From Leptolyngbya boryana PCC 6306 (GTDB lineage Bacteria > Cyanobacteriota > Cyanobacteriia > Leptolyngbyales > Leptolyngbyaceae), in contig NZ_KB731324.1 of NCBI RefSeq assembly GCF_000353285.1, forward strand, positions 2,746,577 to 2,810,576: a stretch of 64,000 nt of DNA, in the 5' to 3' direction. A program made the position numbers and the translations under genes. The notes under the pieces are model-generated. The model saw only the letters and a program-made list of their open reading frames with translations, did not search any database and had not been told where the DNA came from. Positions within the stretch are counted from its first letter, which is position 1, and every line of letters starts with the position of its first letter. Shown here one piece after another: positions 42,652 to 54,654 of the stretch.

Positions 42652-42849
42652 TCAGCACTCATCTCTATAGAGAATCGTTCTTGTTCCATCTGGAGAAAAT
42701 CTGACGCACCATTCCCCATCCGCCAGCCAGACCCGCAACGGATGGTGGACAAACTTACCGTAGATGAAGGCGAGAATCACGATAAGCAGGAATGAGACTC
42801 CTATCCCTTGAACTACTTTCCAGGGGCGGGCTGTCCATTGATTTTCCAT
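42652..42849 (-). CDS. 65-aa single-pass membrane protein, MENQW family
   Basis: MENQWTARPWKVVQGIGVSF begins a short basic segment followed by a transmembrane helix (VSFLLIVILAFIYGKF) and a soluble tail HHPLRVWLADGEWCVRFSPD. It is a clear paralogue of 45950..46153. GGGAAACCCTAA lies at 42875..42886 on minus, 26 nt before the ATG. The TAA of that motif is the stop of the upstream gene. There is no Shine-Dalgarno site. Function unknown. Confidence 0.65.
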   Translation of the reverse strand: MENQWTARPWKVVQGIGVSFLLIVILAFIYGKFVHHPLRVWLADGEWCVRFSPDGTRTILYRDEC

Positions 42850-42874
42850 TGGCGCAAATCTTGAGGGAACGGGC

Positions 42875-43225
42875 TTAGGGTTTCCCTGCTGTGCCTGAAG
42901 ATTTCCGCAATGCTTCCCGATGCCGCCGCCGAAGCGACTTCACAAGTTTACGAAAATCCTCGGTTAACTCAGGCTCCTCCCAGTATTCAGGAATCAGCCT
43001 TAATTGAAAATTCGCCCATTTATACGAGGCTTCGTCTTTGCTATAGTTTCTAGCGGTGTAGAGAGCGGTGGCGATCGCGTTTCTAATCATGGGATTGAGT
43101 TCCCGCATTTGTGCGTCGCTCAGGTATTTGCAATGAAAGTCTTCCATCTCGTTGCGGACAGTCATCGCAATCAGCATCGCTAGGTTTTTTGTGCCTTTCA
43201 ATAATCGGGGGCGCTTTTTTGTCAT
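42875..43225 (-). CDS. hypothetical basic protein
   Basis: The ATG at 43225 (MTKKRPRLLKGTKNLAMLIA) is preferred; an upstream frame adds 13 residues. Helical and basic, with an ending RRRHREALRKSSGTAGKP. The last codons are the GGGAAACCCTAA motif that precedes the MENQW gene. Not recognised. Confidence 0.5.
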   Translation of the reverse strand: MTKKRPRLLKGTKNLAMLIAMTVRNEMEDFHCKYLSDAQMRELNPMIRNAIATALYTARNYSKDEASYKWANFQLRLIPEYWEEPELTEDFRKLVKSLRRRHREALRKSSGTAGKP

Positions 43226-43315
43226 CGCTGAGTATCTACTGAGATTTATCTCAATATTAATCATGAGCGCTTCTCAAGCGAAAAATCCTGTCAGATCGTC
43301 AAGCGCATCGCTTCA

Positions 43316-43420
43316 CTCAAAAACTCAAGTCATCAGCCCAAGCATTACTGCCAGAATCAGCCATGCAGCGGTTGGCTACGTCGTGCCGGAAGGCATTGTC
43401 ATGGGCACGATGCCACTGGG
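43316..43420 (-). pseudogene. remnant of the 49-aa membrane peptide family
   Basis: The minus strand reads AAWLILAVMLGLMT then a stop, matching the transmembrane part of 45660..45809. The N-terminal half is unrecognisable. A related TTCAAGGTTTCC lies upstream near 43434. Confidence 0.5.
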
Positions 43421-43524
43421 GATAAGAGACAGGTTCAAGGTTTCCATTCATAGAGCGCGATCGTTATGCTGAGTTGAATTGGAATTTCTCATAGCGCGAT
43501 CGCGCTATCCATTATGAATGTCCT

Positions 43525-44157
43525 TTACTTAGAAGGCTTATAAACCACTTTCCAAGCTTTGACGGTTCCTTCACCAATATCGTTATTGATCGTACCGCCA
43601 CTACCCTCTAGGGTAATGCGAATCTTTGCTTTTCCCGGTGGAGCGTTGTATAGCGCGGTTGCGAGTTCTGGACTCACTGGAAAGTTACCATTTTCACCCC
43701 GCAGATTGAATACTTGATCGCCAATACGAATATCTAGAGTTTTTGTTTCTAAACCTGTCCGATCGACCTCTCTACAAACCACATTCAAAAAACCACACTG
43801 TTTTCTCAGCGTATACGCAAATACTCGAACGCGGTTCTGTGCCCAATTACTAACAATACCCGTCTCAGAGACAATGTTTCCGCCTCCACTTCGCTTGTAA
43901 TTTTTATCCAACACTGCCAAATAATCACCGTCGAAATCGTCCTTCACGATCGCGACCTTTGACCACGGTATATCTTGGGCTGTTCGCCAGTCCTGCCGAT
44001 TTAGAACGGCTGCATCGGGATAGAGCACTTCTAAATTCGTCGATGCGATTCGAGTATCGTTTTTAGTTCTCAACGACTGGTAATCATGAGAGAACCCAGT
44101 ATTCGAGAAGTTCAATGCTACAGATATTAGACCTAATAAAACAAAACGATTCAACAT
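43525..44157 (-). CDS. secreted hypothetical protein, 210 aa
   Basis: A signal peptide (MLNRFVLLGLISVALNFSNT) precedes a beta-rich domain with AVLNRQDWRTAQDIPWSKVA and Cys residues in KQCGFLNVVCREVD. It is probably periplasmic. Not recognised. It is isolated on the minus strand. Confidence 0.6.
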   Translation of the reverse strand: MLNRFVLLGLISVALNFSNTGFSHDYQSLRTKNDTRIASTNLEVLYPDAAVLNRQDWRTAQDIPWSKVAIVKDDFDGDYLAVLDKNYKRSGGGNIVSETGIVSNWAQNRVRVFAYTLRKQCGFLNVVCREVDRTGLETKTLDIRIGDQVFNLRGENGNFPVSPELATALYNAPPGKAKIRITLEGSGGTINNDIGEGTVKAWKVVYKPSK

Positions 44158-44306
44158 TTCAAACCCTCAGAGCTTGTGCTGTTGAATCGTATCCGTAAAA
44201 CATAGAGGCGTTTACGGGTTTGTCGAATCTTCATAACCAGAGCGCAAAAAGAGTCTAGATACGGGATTCCTCACCTCAAAACTCTTAGATACTATTTTCA
44301 AATTGG

Positions 44307-44402
44307 TCAAAAGGCAGAAGTGGCAGAAGTCCATTGTTGAGCGATCGCCGAAGGTGAAAACAAACCGAGGACGATCGCAGATGAGAGCAGTAATTTCTTC
44401 AT
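44307..44402 (-). CDS. 31-aa signal-peptide-only frame
   Basis: MKKLLLSSAIVLGLFSPSAI followed by AQQW is a textbook signal peptide, but the frame stops nine residues later. It is either a decayed secreted-protein gene or a very small exported peptide. Confidence 0.4.
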   Translation of the reverse strand: MKKLLLSSAIVLGLFSPSAIAQQWTSATSAF

Positions 44403-44446
44403 GGTCTAAAACTAGCGGTGCATTGCCCGTTTAGAATTCCCCACAC

Positions 44447-44530
44447 TCAGCGATCGCACTTCTCCCCATAAAGAATCTTTCCGGTGCCATCTGGGGAGAA
44501 CCGAGCAGTTGATTGCGAGCAATTATTCAT
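44447..44530 (-). pseudogene. C-terminal fragment of the MENQW family
   Basis: Minus frame RFSPDGTGKILYGEKCDR matches the C-terminus of 45950..46153 (RFSPDGSGKVLYGSECDR); everything before it is missing. It abuts the 3' end of the PIN toxin gene. Confidence 0.6.
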
Positions 44531-45096
44531 CAGAGATAACACGATTCTCGCAAGCGAGAAACTGTTTGAGGTAGTCCCTGTCGAAGCAAAGTTCCTAAAT
44601 ATTCTTCTGGATCTTTTGGAGGTTTTTTAAGGCGTTGGCGCTGCCTCTCTGCTGCTGTGCAAACCGCCAGAGGCTTCAAATCTAGAAGATATAGAATGAA
44701 CTCATCTGGATGCTGTGCATCAATGTCATATAGCTTTAACGTGTCTGCGGGAAAGTCTTTCAAATTAAACGTGACAATGACACTGGCGTTACAGCGAATA
44801 GCAGCAGCAAGCACATGACGATCATCCGGGTCGGGAAGCTCAATCGCTGGAATTAATGTTTCATAATTCGTCACTACTGAATCTCGAACATGACTGTTCA
44901 TTAATTCCTTAGTCTTATTAAGTTGCTCAGCCGAAAGATCAGGACGGCTCTTAAGAACATTCCGAATCCATTCTTGGTGAATAGATTCTGACCACCTTGC
45001 TCTAAATAAGTCAGTTAGAGCAAGTTCCATCAAAAAGTCGCGTAGTGGAGCAGGATAGAGAACACACGCATCGTAAACAGCCGTGAAATTAGACAT
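44530..45096 (-). CDS. PIN-domain toxin
   Basis: A 188-residue PIN-fold ribonuclease candidate: first Asp in TAVYDACVLYP, later acidic residues in ELPDPDDRHVLAAA and the conserved IVTFNLKDFP near the end of the fold. It is longer than classic VapC and has a basic C-terminal extension. The gene lies 5 nt after the HTH gene 45102..45566, which would be its antitoxin. The target RNA is unknown. Confidence 0.75.
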   Translation of the reverse strand: MSNFTAVYDACVLYPAPLRDFLMELALTDLFRARWSESIHQEWIRNVLKSRPDLSAEQLNKTKELMNSHVRDSVVTNYETLIPAIELPDPDDRHVLAAAIRCNASVIVTFNLKDFPADTLKLYDIDAQHPDEFILYLLDLKPLAVCTAAERQRQRLKKPPKDPEEYLGTLLRQGLPQTVSRLRESCYL

Positions 45097-45101
45097 CCCA
45101 A

Positions 45102-45566
45102 TTACTCATAGCCCATGTTTAGCTCTTGGGCTTGAGCTACAAGCTCATCCAGCGCATTACTTCTAAGGCTGTCTTCACGGTTTTTGTATTCCATAAGATC
45201 TTGGAAAAGAATGCGCCGATGCTTTCCAACTTTTCTAAAAGGCAATGCCTTGTCCTCAAGAAGCTTAACTAGATAAGGTCGGGACACTTTGAGTAAATCA
45301 GCCGCTTCCTGAGTTGTAAGCTCTGCGTGGATTGGAAAAAGAGTAACAATATTCCCCTGCGCCATCTGCGCAAGGATTTCAACCAACATCTGAAGCGCTG
45401 CTGTCGGCAATACGATCGTCTCACCAGTTGCCTCGCCCTGGATCACGCTGATCTTACTCGTCGATTCATGACTTGGAATGGATCGAGCAAGCCTACTGCT
45501 GCTTTCTTTCGCCAAACGGATATCTTCTAGGGTCGGAGGACTGGACTTCTGCAATGTAATTGTCAT
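45102..45566 (-). CDS. excisionase-type HTH antitoxin
   Basis: A 154-residue protein whose middle is a MerR/excisionase helix-turn-helix: ELTTQEAADLLKVSRPYLVK followed by DKALPFRKVGKHRRILFQDL. Such proteins often pair with PIN toxins as antitoxins and repress their own promoter. It is first in a two-gene minus-strand operon. Confidence 0.7.
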   Translation of the reverse strand: MTITLQKSSPPTLEDIRLAKESSSRLARSIPSHESTSKISVIQGEATGETIVLPTAALQMLVEILAQMAQGNIVTLFPIHAELTTQEAADLLKVSRPYLVKLLEDKALPFRKVGKHRRILFQDLMEYKNREDSLRSNALDELVAQAQELNMGYE

Positions 45567-45659
45567 AATTTTTTCTCCAGCTTCAACGGGTTACACAATT
45601 TTATCGAAATAATCGAAACAGACGCAAGAAACGAAAGAGAGAAACTGTCACATGACGGT

Positions 45660-45809
45660 TCAAATTGAATCAGAGTCTTGCAGTGCCAGCCACTCTGCCC
45701 AAAGTCCCCAAGTCACTAGCCCAAGCATTGCTGCCAGAATGACCCAAGCTTTGAGTGTCACCGGTGCAGATGCAAGCTCAAAATTCATCATCAACTCGAT
45801 TTCTTCCAT
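45660..45809 (-). CDS. 49-aa single-pass membrane protein
   Basis: Starts MEEIELMMNFELASAPVTLK; the transmembrane helix is AWVILAAMLGLVTWGLWAEW, with a short acidic tail. It is below usual gene-calling size, but three decayed copies exist in the window, which supports a real family. GGGAACCCTAA lies at 45834..45844 on minus, 25 nt before the ATG. No Shine-Dalgarno site. Function unknown. Confidence 0.6.
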   Translation of the reverse strand: MEEIELMMNFELASAPVTLKAWVILAAMLGLVTWGLWAEWLALQDSDSI

Positions 45810-45949
45810 TGCCACTGGGAATAAGGGGATGGGTTAGGGTTCCCAGGGTTTGAGTTTGTCGATCAATTTGCTGGGCTGCATTGGGATCTCTCATTGTGCG
45901 ATTGCACTTGCCGTCTTTCATTGGGATTTGCAGCGAAGATTGGCATGAA

Positions 45950-46153
45950 TTAGCGATCGCACTCGGAGCCGTAGAGGACTTTTCCTGATCCATCTGGAGA
46001 AAATCTTAAGCACCATTCTCCATCTGCCAACCAGATACGCAACGGATGGTGAATGAACTTGCCGTAGATGAAGGCGAGTACCACGATAACCAGACATGAG
46101 ATTCCCACCCCTTGAACTACTTTCCAGGGTCGGGCTGTCCATTGATTTTCCAT
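45950..46153 (-). CDS. 67-aa single-pass membrane protein, MENQW family
   Basis: Starts MENQWTARPWKVVQGVGISC, transmembrane helix CLVIVVLAFIYGKFI, tail HHPLRIWLADGEWCLRFSPD. It shares about four-fifths of its residues with 42652..42849, by eye. GGGAACCCTAA is at 46179..46189 on minus, 26 nt before the ATG. No Shine-Dalgarno site. A longer in-frame ATG exists at 46219 but would run through the motif. Confidence 0.65.
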   Translation of the reverse strand: MENQWTARPWKVVQGVGISCLVIVVLAFIYGKFIHHPLRIWLADGEWCLRFSPDGSGKVLYGSECDR

Positions 46154-46449
46154 TGGCGCAAATCTTGAGGGAACGGGCTTAGGGTTCCCATTGGTAGATC
46201 GCGATCGCGCTTGATACATGTGAACTTTAGTACCCGTGCACAGATCTTGTAGTCTCTATACTCTTATTACAGAATTCGTGCACCAAACAAAAATGGCGGT
46301 ATCAAAATCGGTATCCGTAAGCTTTTAATGGTTTTTTATTCCCTTAAAAAGCTGTGAATATGCTTTGATATCGCATCTCACTTATTCGGTTGTGTTTCGG
46401 TTTTGGGGAAGATTTGGGGAAGCCCTTAATCTTTAATCCTTGAAACCTA

Positions 46450-46523
46450 TCGGGATGACAGGATTTGAACCTGCGGCATCCTGCTCCCAAAGCAGGCGCG
46501 CTACCAAGCTGCGCTACATCCCG
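46450..46523 (-). tRNA. tRNA-Pro (TGG)
   Basis: On minus, the acceptor CGGGATG pairs with CATCCCG. The D arm is AGCGCAGCTTGGTAGCGC and the anticodon stem CCTGC/GCAGG encloses TTTGGGA (anticodon TGG). The T arm is CAGGTTCAAATCCTG, with discriminator A. No CCA is encoded. It is intact. Confidence 0.95.
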
Positions 46524-46593
46524 TAACAGACTCGAACTAGTATAACGTAATCCTTGCGCAATAAGTCCGATTTTTTCAATGAATTTTGAATTT

Positions 46594-46625
46594 CTAGAGG
46601 GCGATCGTTAGAGATCGCGCTCTAG
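46594..46625 (-). terminator. hairpin after topA
   Basis: On minus CTAGAGCGCGATC pairs with GATCGCCCTCTAG (one mismatch), a few bases past the topA stop, followed by a weak A/T-rich tail. Confidence 0.5.
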
Positions 46626-46629
46626 TTCT

Positions 46630-49338
<2,709 letters not shown>

Positions 49339-49879
49339 GAGTCTGTCTAACTAGAAATCGCGGGTCAACAAGGATTCGCACTGAGTGTCTGTATTGCTAT
49401 CAATATCACTCAATTTGCTCGATCGGGAATACGGAAAACCAACCTGAGGGGTCGTGCAGGCTGTAAAGCTCAAGATTTGAGTTACAGACGCGACATCGTG
49501 GAAACCAGCCTGCTTCTAACTTATAACCATACCCAACTGCACAAATTGATTCACTATATAAATAATCAAGATTCAGAAGACTGGCTAAAGTTCGGGGAGC
49601 AAACACCTAAGTTTTAGACTGTAGACTATTCGTTCGCAATCGTCCATCTTTTCTGATGGATTAAGTCTTTCTTCAGAGGGTTGCACGATCAATATAGACC
49701 AAAGTTGATAGATGGATCTCGTGATCCCAATTGCGGCTTTGGGCAAAGAACTCGGATTTGACGAAAACCAAGTTGCATCCCACGTTAAAATCCCTAACAG
49801 GTGAAGTATTCGTTTGCTTCAAATAAAAGTGCGACTAGCATAAATTTTTGTTAATTCCTGCTCATACGGACTCCGTGCT
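49339..49879. other. topA-ndhB intergenic region, one doubtful small ORF
   Basis: Divergent promoter region. A 66-codon minus frame (49406..49606, GTG start, AGGTG nearby) contains WFPRCRVCNSNLELY with a CxxC pair, but no family is recognised and support is weak. Nothing else is seen. Confidence 0.3.
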
Positions 49880-51466
49880 ATGGATTTTGCTTCTCTTGCG
49901 GCTCAACTGAATGCCGGAACGATCCTGCCAGAACTGATTGTGATCGTAACGTTACTCACTGTGATGGTGGGTGATCTCATTGTGGGACGACAAAATTCCG
50001 CAAAATGGACACCCTATGTCGCGGTGGGTGGCTTATTGACGGCGACAGGTGCGCTGTTTACCCTCTGGGATAGTCCGAACCCGATCGGATTTATTGGCGA
50101 ATTTAATAGCGATGCCCTCAGTATCGTGTTTCGGGGAATTGTCGCACTTTCGGCGGCAGTGACGATTCTGATGTCCGTTCGCTATGTCGAGCAGTCTGGA
50201 ACGGCTCTGGCAGAGTTTATTACAATTCTGCTGACCGCAACGGTGGGCGGTATGTTTCTGGCTGGGTCGGATGAATTTGTGGCAGTTTATGTTTCGTTGG
50301 AAACGCTCAGTATCGCGTCTTATTTGCTGACGGGGTATACAAAGCGCGATCCGCGATCGAATGAAGCTGCGCTGAAATATTTATTAATTGGTGCGTCGAG
50401 TTCGGCGATTTTCCTATACGGCGCGTCGCTGCTGTATGGATTGTCCGGCGGCGAAACAAAATTATCGACGATCGCGGAAAAGATTTCACTCGCTGGATTG
50501 GATAACTCGATTGGGTTAGTGATTGCGTTGGTATTTGCGATCGCGGGGATCGCATTCAAAATTGCGGCAGTTCCATTCCACCAATGGACGCCTGACGTAT
50601 ATGAAGGATCGCCCACGCCCGTTGTTGCTTTTCTATCGGTTGGATCGAAGGCGGCTGGATTTGCGTTGGCGATTCGGTTATTAGTCACTGCATTCCCTCA
50701 AGTGACCGAGCAGTGGCATTTGGTGATGACGACGCTCGCGATTCTGAGTATGGTGCTTGGAAACGTCGTTGCCTTGGCACAGACGAGTATGAAACGCCTG
50801 TTAGCATATTCGTCGATCGGTCAAGCTGGATTTGTGATGATCGGGTTAGTGATCGGCTCGGATGCCGGATACGCCAGCATGATCTTCTACTTGATGATTT
50901 ATCTGTTCATGAACTTGGGTGCGTTTACTTGCATCATTCTGTTCTCGCTCCGCACGGGCACAGACCAGATCAGTGAGTACTCGGGCTTGTATCAGAAAGA
51001 TCCGCTCTTGACCTTGGCGTTGAGCATCTGTCTGCTGTCGCTCGGTGGGATTCCACCCTTAGCTGGCTTCTTTGGGAAGTTGTACTTGTTCTGGGCAGGT
51101 TGGCAGGCCGGAGCTTATCCGCTGGTGATTTTGGGCTTGGTCACCAGTGTCATCTCGATTTACTACTACATTCGAGTGGTGAAGATGATGGTCGTCAAAG
51201 AGCCACAAGAAATGTCAGAAGCGGTGAAGAATTATCCGCCGATCGCTTGGAATCTGCCTGGATTGCGTCCGTTGCAGGTTGGATTGATTCTGACTTTGGT
51301 GGCAACTTCGATCGCTGGAATTCTCTCGAATCCGCTGTTTACGTTGGCAAATGATTCAGTTACCAAAACACCAATGTTGCAGCAGGCGTTGACCAAAACA
51401 CGCCCGATCGCGCAGGGAGTCGAGCAGAAAACCGCTGAATTGCCGCAACCGGAAATTCACAGTTAG
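49880..51466 (+). CDS. ndhB: NAD(P)H-quinone oxidoreductase subunit 2
   Basis: A 528-residue polytopic protein of the thylakoid/plasma-membrane NDH-1 complex (respiration and cyclic electron flow). It has about 14 transmembrane helices and the conserved proton-channel stretch [20 protein letters not shown] with its Lys. [13 protein letters not shown] and [14 protein letters not shown] are further family landmarks. It starts at the ATG at 49880 and ends in a polar tail. A strong terminator follows. Confidence 0.95.
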   Translation: MDFASLAAQLNAGTILPELIVIVTLLTVMVGDLIVGRQNSAKWTPYVAVGGLLTATGALFTLWDSPNPIGFIGEFNSDALSIVFRGIVALSAAVTILMSVRYVEQSGTALAEFITILLTATVGGMFLAGSDEFVAVYVSLETLSIASYLLTGYTKRDPRSNEAALKYLLIGASSSAIFLYGASLLYGLSGGETKLSTIAEKISLAGLDNSIGLVIALVFAIAGIAFKIAAVPFHQWTPDVYEGSPTPVVAFLSVGSKAAGFALAIRLLVTAFPQVTEQWHLVMTTLAILSMVLGNVVALAQTSMKRLLAYSSIGQAGFVMIGLVIGSDAGYASMIFYLMIYLFMNLGAFTCIILFSLRTGTDQISEYSGLYQKDPLLTLALSICLLSLGGIPPLAGFFGKLYLFWAGWQAGAYPLVILGLVTSVISIYYYIRVVKMMVVKEPQEMSEAVKNYPPIAWNLPGLRPLQVGLILTLVATSIAGILSNPLFTLANDSVTKTPMLQQALTKTRPIAQGVEQKTAELPQPEIHS

Positions 51467-51490
51467 ACCGACTTGTGATTTAACGCGGTT

Positions 51491-51523
51491 CGCCTGATCG
51501 ACACACTGATCAGGCGATTTTTT
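51491..51523 (+). terminator. intrinsic terminator of ndhB
   Basis: CGCCTGATC (51491..51499) pairs with GATCAGGCG (51508..51516), followed by ATTTTTTA. Confidence 0.9.
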
Positions 51524-51545
51524 ATGACTGCTTTGAATCTCGGCT

Positions 51546-53768
51546 TCACTCGCTTTTAAATCTGACAATAAAAATTGTCCAATTCGGTTCAGACTTTAGT
51601 TCGATCTTGCCTTGCAACGATTCAACTAAGCATCTCACTAATGCCAGCCCTAAGCCTGACCCGCCCTGTTTCCAAGGATCAGCATTGGGAACCCGATAAA
51701 ATCGCTCGAAGATTTTATCGATCGCTTCATCAGGAATCTCAATGCCAGAATTCTCGACTCGAAATTCAATCCAGGGTGCAATCCACTCCGCGCTGACAAC
51801 AATCTGTTCATTTGGAGGTGTGTATTTGCAGGCGTTATTGATCAATTCAACGAGAACTCTTTCTACAGCAGCTCGATCGCAATTCAATATCGGAAGACTA
51901 GGATCAATAATCACATTGAACTCTTGCTGTCGGGTTTCTGTGCGCCGATAAAACGGCTCTAGCAGCGTCGGTAGCCAGGTTTGAAGTTCGATCGATGTGG
52001 ATTGCAAGGGCTGCTGCCCAGACTCGATTCGCTGCAAATCTAATAAACCATTGACTAAATCTGATTCTCGATTACATTCGTTTTCTAAAATTTGCAGATA
52101 ATGCTCTTTCTGGGTTTCAGTGCTCGCGATCTTGAGCAATTGAATTGCCATTTTCATATTCGTGAGCGGGGTGCGCAACTCGTGAGAGACTGTGCTCAAA
52201 AATTCATCTTTCAGTTCACTGAGTTGATTGAGTTCTTGAATTTGATCGCCTAGATTGAGTTCGATCGCTTTGCGAATGGTGATGTCTTCTAGCGAGACTA
52301 AAACACCATCGGTCTGCACACTCAGCGGTTCAACTTGTAAACGAAACCACTTTTGCTGATAAAACTTTTCGACGAAAACAGTATGTGGTTGCGCTAAAAC
52401 TTGCTGCCACTGCTCCAAACACAGCCATTCTGGAACCAAAATCGCTTCGAGTGCTTGATCAATCTCGACATGGAGCAGCGAAGTCGCGATCTCATTACAA
52501 AACCAAACTTGCCCCCTTAAATCGGCTGCAATTAGCCCGATCGCTAAACTATGTGTGATTGCCTGTTGAGTCAATTGTGCTTGTCCCAGTTGGTCGGCTA
52601 GCGTCGTGAGTTGAGTAATCTCACGAATAGAAGTCGCTTCGGGAACGGGACGAGTCACAACTGTCGTCTGATAGCGTTGCTGAAGTTGATCAACTTGCTG
52701 TCTGAGAGCAGCATTCATGCGCGATCGCTCGATCAAGGCAGTCGCAATGGTACTACTGACCACTAACCCAATCGGTAGCGCAACGGGCAGTAAGTAATTC
52801 GCTTGCAGTGCGGTGACACTGCCCCCAATCCAACCCGCGATCGCAAAACCTGCGATCGCCACCTGTATGCCAGTTCGGTAAAAGCTTAAGAGAATGCTAA
52901 ATCCAACTCCGCCGATCGCAAAAATTAAGAGCGTAATCACCGGATGACGCATCGAGTGTACCGGATTGCCTTGCAGAACGTTATCGATCAACGTTGCTTG
53001 CAAATGGACTCCACTAGCAAGCGGATAGCGATTGAACGGAGTGGGAGTCGCATCCATTCCAATCGCCGTCATTCCCACGATCACGATTTTGTCTCGAAAG
53101 GCTGAATCTGGAACATCACCTTGGACGACGCTTGCGAAGGAATATTGTTGGATCTGATCAGCACGTCCTACCCAATTGAGCCAAATCGGGTGACTGAGAT
53201 CAGGCATCGCGATCGCGGCTTGCATCATCGAATACGACATGACTGTCGCAATCCCAAATGCTAAAGTCCCATTGATTTGGGGTTGGATAGCTCGGGTCAT
53301 GCCATCCGTATCTGCCCAGATGCGAATATGACCACTTGCGACGGCTGCATCTCTCAGTTCTGGAATCGGCAAGAGCGGCTGTCCAGATTCATCTTCGGCT
53401 TGAGCGAGTACGACTCGCTTCGATTTCAGCATCGCTTGGGCAAAGGCGGCATCATCTGGACTCGACTCTGAAAATAAAACATCGAACGCGATGATACTCG
53501 CATCAGCTTGAGTGAGACGATCGAGCAAATCAGCATAACGGCTTCTTTTCCAAGGAAATTGTCCGAATTGTTTGATGCTTGGCTCATCAATTTTGATTAA
53601 AACTAAGCGATCGTCCCATTTTCGTTCTCCTCGCAATTGAAATAGCGTCGAATATCCAATCTGTTCGAGGGGGCTGAGTAGACCGAAATGAAACAAGCTT
53701 GCCATCAGAATGGTGGCGATCGCACCTGGAAGAAAACGCCATCTCACCTCATCGGAGCGCCAGTTCAT
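51546..53768 (-). CDS. CHASE2-domain sensor histidine kinase
   Basis: A 740-residue protein. The N-terminal helix is followed by a CHASE2 sensor (about 40-270, with DRLVLIKIDEPSIKQFGQFP), then three transmembrane helices (about 275-345). A PAS-like segment lies about 385-490. HisKA carries the phospho-His in FLSTVSHELRTPLTNMKM near residue 529, and the ATPase has INNACKYTPP and GSGLGLALV. The extracytoplasmic sensor signal is unknown. It overlaps the FecR gene upstream by 20 nt, forming an operon. There is no response regulator adjacent. Confidence 0.9.
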   Translation of the reverse strand: MNWRSDEVRWRFLPGAIATILMASLFHFGLLSPLEQIGYSTLFQLRGERKWDDRLVLIKIDEPSIKQFGQFPWKRSRYADLLDRLTQADASIIAFDVLFSESSPDDAAFAQAMLKSKRVVLAQAEDESGQPLLPIPELRDAAVASGHIRIWADTDGMTRAIQPQINGTLAFGIATVMSYSMMQAAIAMPDLSHPIWLNWVGRADQIQQYSFASVVQGDVPDSAFRDKIVIVGMTAIGMDATPTPFNRYPLASGVHLQATLIDNVLQGNPVHSMRHPVITLLIFAIGGVGFSILLSFYRTGIQVAIAGFAIAGWIGGSVTALQANYLLPVALPIGLVVSSTIATALIERSRMNAALRQQVDQLQQRYQTTVVTRPVPEATSIREITQLTTLADQLGQAQLTQQAITHSLAIGLIAADLRGQVWFCNEIATSLLHVEIDQALEAILVPEWLCLEQWQQVLAQPHTVFVEKFYQQKWFRLQVEPLSVQTDGVLVSLEDITIRKAIELNLGDQIQELNQLSELKDEFLSTVSHELRTPLTNMKMAIQLLKIASTETQKEHYLQILENECNRESDLVNGLLDLQRIESGQQPLQSTSIELQTWLPTLLEPFYRRTETRQQEFNVIIDPSLPILNCDRAAVERVLVELINNACKYTPPNEQIVVSAEWIAPWIEFRVENSGIEIPDEAIDKIFERFYRVPNADPWKQGGSGLGLALVRCLVESLQGKIELKSEPNWTIFIVRFKSE

Positions 53769-54579
53769 AGGATTGAGTTTTTCCCAATGGAGTAGTCACC
53801 GTTACATTGATCCGCAAAAATGAGCGCGCAAAAACTTCAGCGGTCGTAAACTGTCCATTGCGATCGGTCGATTGGGGCTGTCCATCAACGGTGACGACAT
53901 TGACAGGATCAACTTGACCAACCAGTTGAACCTTACGAATTCCTCGATCGATCGTTTTCACAAAGTTCGCTTTCAAACTCGGATCATCGCGAAGCGGAAC
54001 TGCCGCAGAAGGAGGCTCTCCTGGAATCGTGAAATTCTGAAAGCCAGCAGGAACGGAGACTTCTGAGCCTTGTGCTGAAGTCATCACCGCGCCTTCAAGT
54101 GTTGCAACCCCAGTCTTGCCGTCGGGCTGTACAACTACGCCAAAGTCTGTTCCTCGAACCCCACTGATACCTGCAGGAGTCCGAATTTCTACTTCGGAGT
54201 TGGGACTAGTAAATCGCCGCAACTTGAGGCGAACTTGTCCCCGAGTCACATCTAAATGGGTAATGCGTCCATCATCCGCAGTTCTGTCCATGCGCCGAAC
54301 TCTCAAATTTGTGTTCTCTAGCATATTAAGCACACCCACTCCCGTATCGAATAGGAGCGAAGCTGCTGATCGAGTGCCGGTCGTAACCCCATCGCCAACG
54401 GTTTCTAAGCGATCGCCTACTCTTGCCGCCCTAGTTGCAGACGCACGATTGTAGTTAACGGTTCCTGAAATTTGCTGAATGGCTAACCATCGCTCAACCC
54501 GCACATTCACAGGTTGGGCAGTAGCGATGGTTGGAATTAAGAGAGTGGAGAGAATGCAAGGAAAAAGGATGAATTTCAT
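53749..54579 (-). CDS. secreted FecR-domain protein
   Basis: A 276-residue protein with a signal peptide (MKFILFPCILSTLLIPTIAT, cleavage near AQP) and a FecR domain: GDRLETVGDGVTTGTRSAAS, then LRRFTSPNSEVEIRTPAGIS and GVRGTDFGVVV. The C-terminal 80 residues resemble a beta-sandwich (QLVGQVDPVNVVTVDGQPQS). In cyanobacteria such proteins often accompany CHASE2 kinases, and a periplasmic input role is inferred. It is first in the operon. Confidence 0.85.
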   Translation of the reverse strand: MKFILFPCILSTLLIPTIATAQPVNVRVERWLAIQQISGTVNYNRASATRAARVGDRLETVGDGVTTGTRSAASLLFDTGVGVLNMLENTNLRVRRMDRTADDGRITHLDVTRGQVRLKLRRFTSPNSEVEIRTPAGISGVRGTDFGVVVQPDGKTGVATLEGAVMTSAQGSEVSVPAGFQNFTIPGEPPSAAVPLRDDPSLKANFVKTIDRGIRKVQLVGQVDPVNVVTVDGQPQSTDRNGQFTTAEVFARSFLRINVTVTTPLGKTQSYELALR

Positions 54580-54654
54580 GAAAAAGATTCTTGCATATTT
54601 TGTAAATGTCGCCTAGTTTAGTTCAGTTAAAATTACATCTGAAAAGCTTTAGAT

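Noticed and set aside
46450-46523. tRNA-Pro as the element's integration site
   Set aside because: The tRNA is intact, lies 13 kb from the last element gene and no duplicate of its 3' end was seen near the recombinase.
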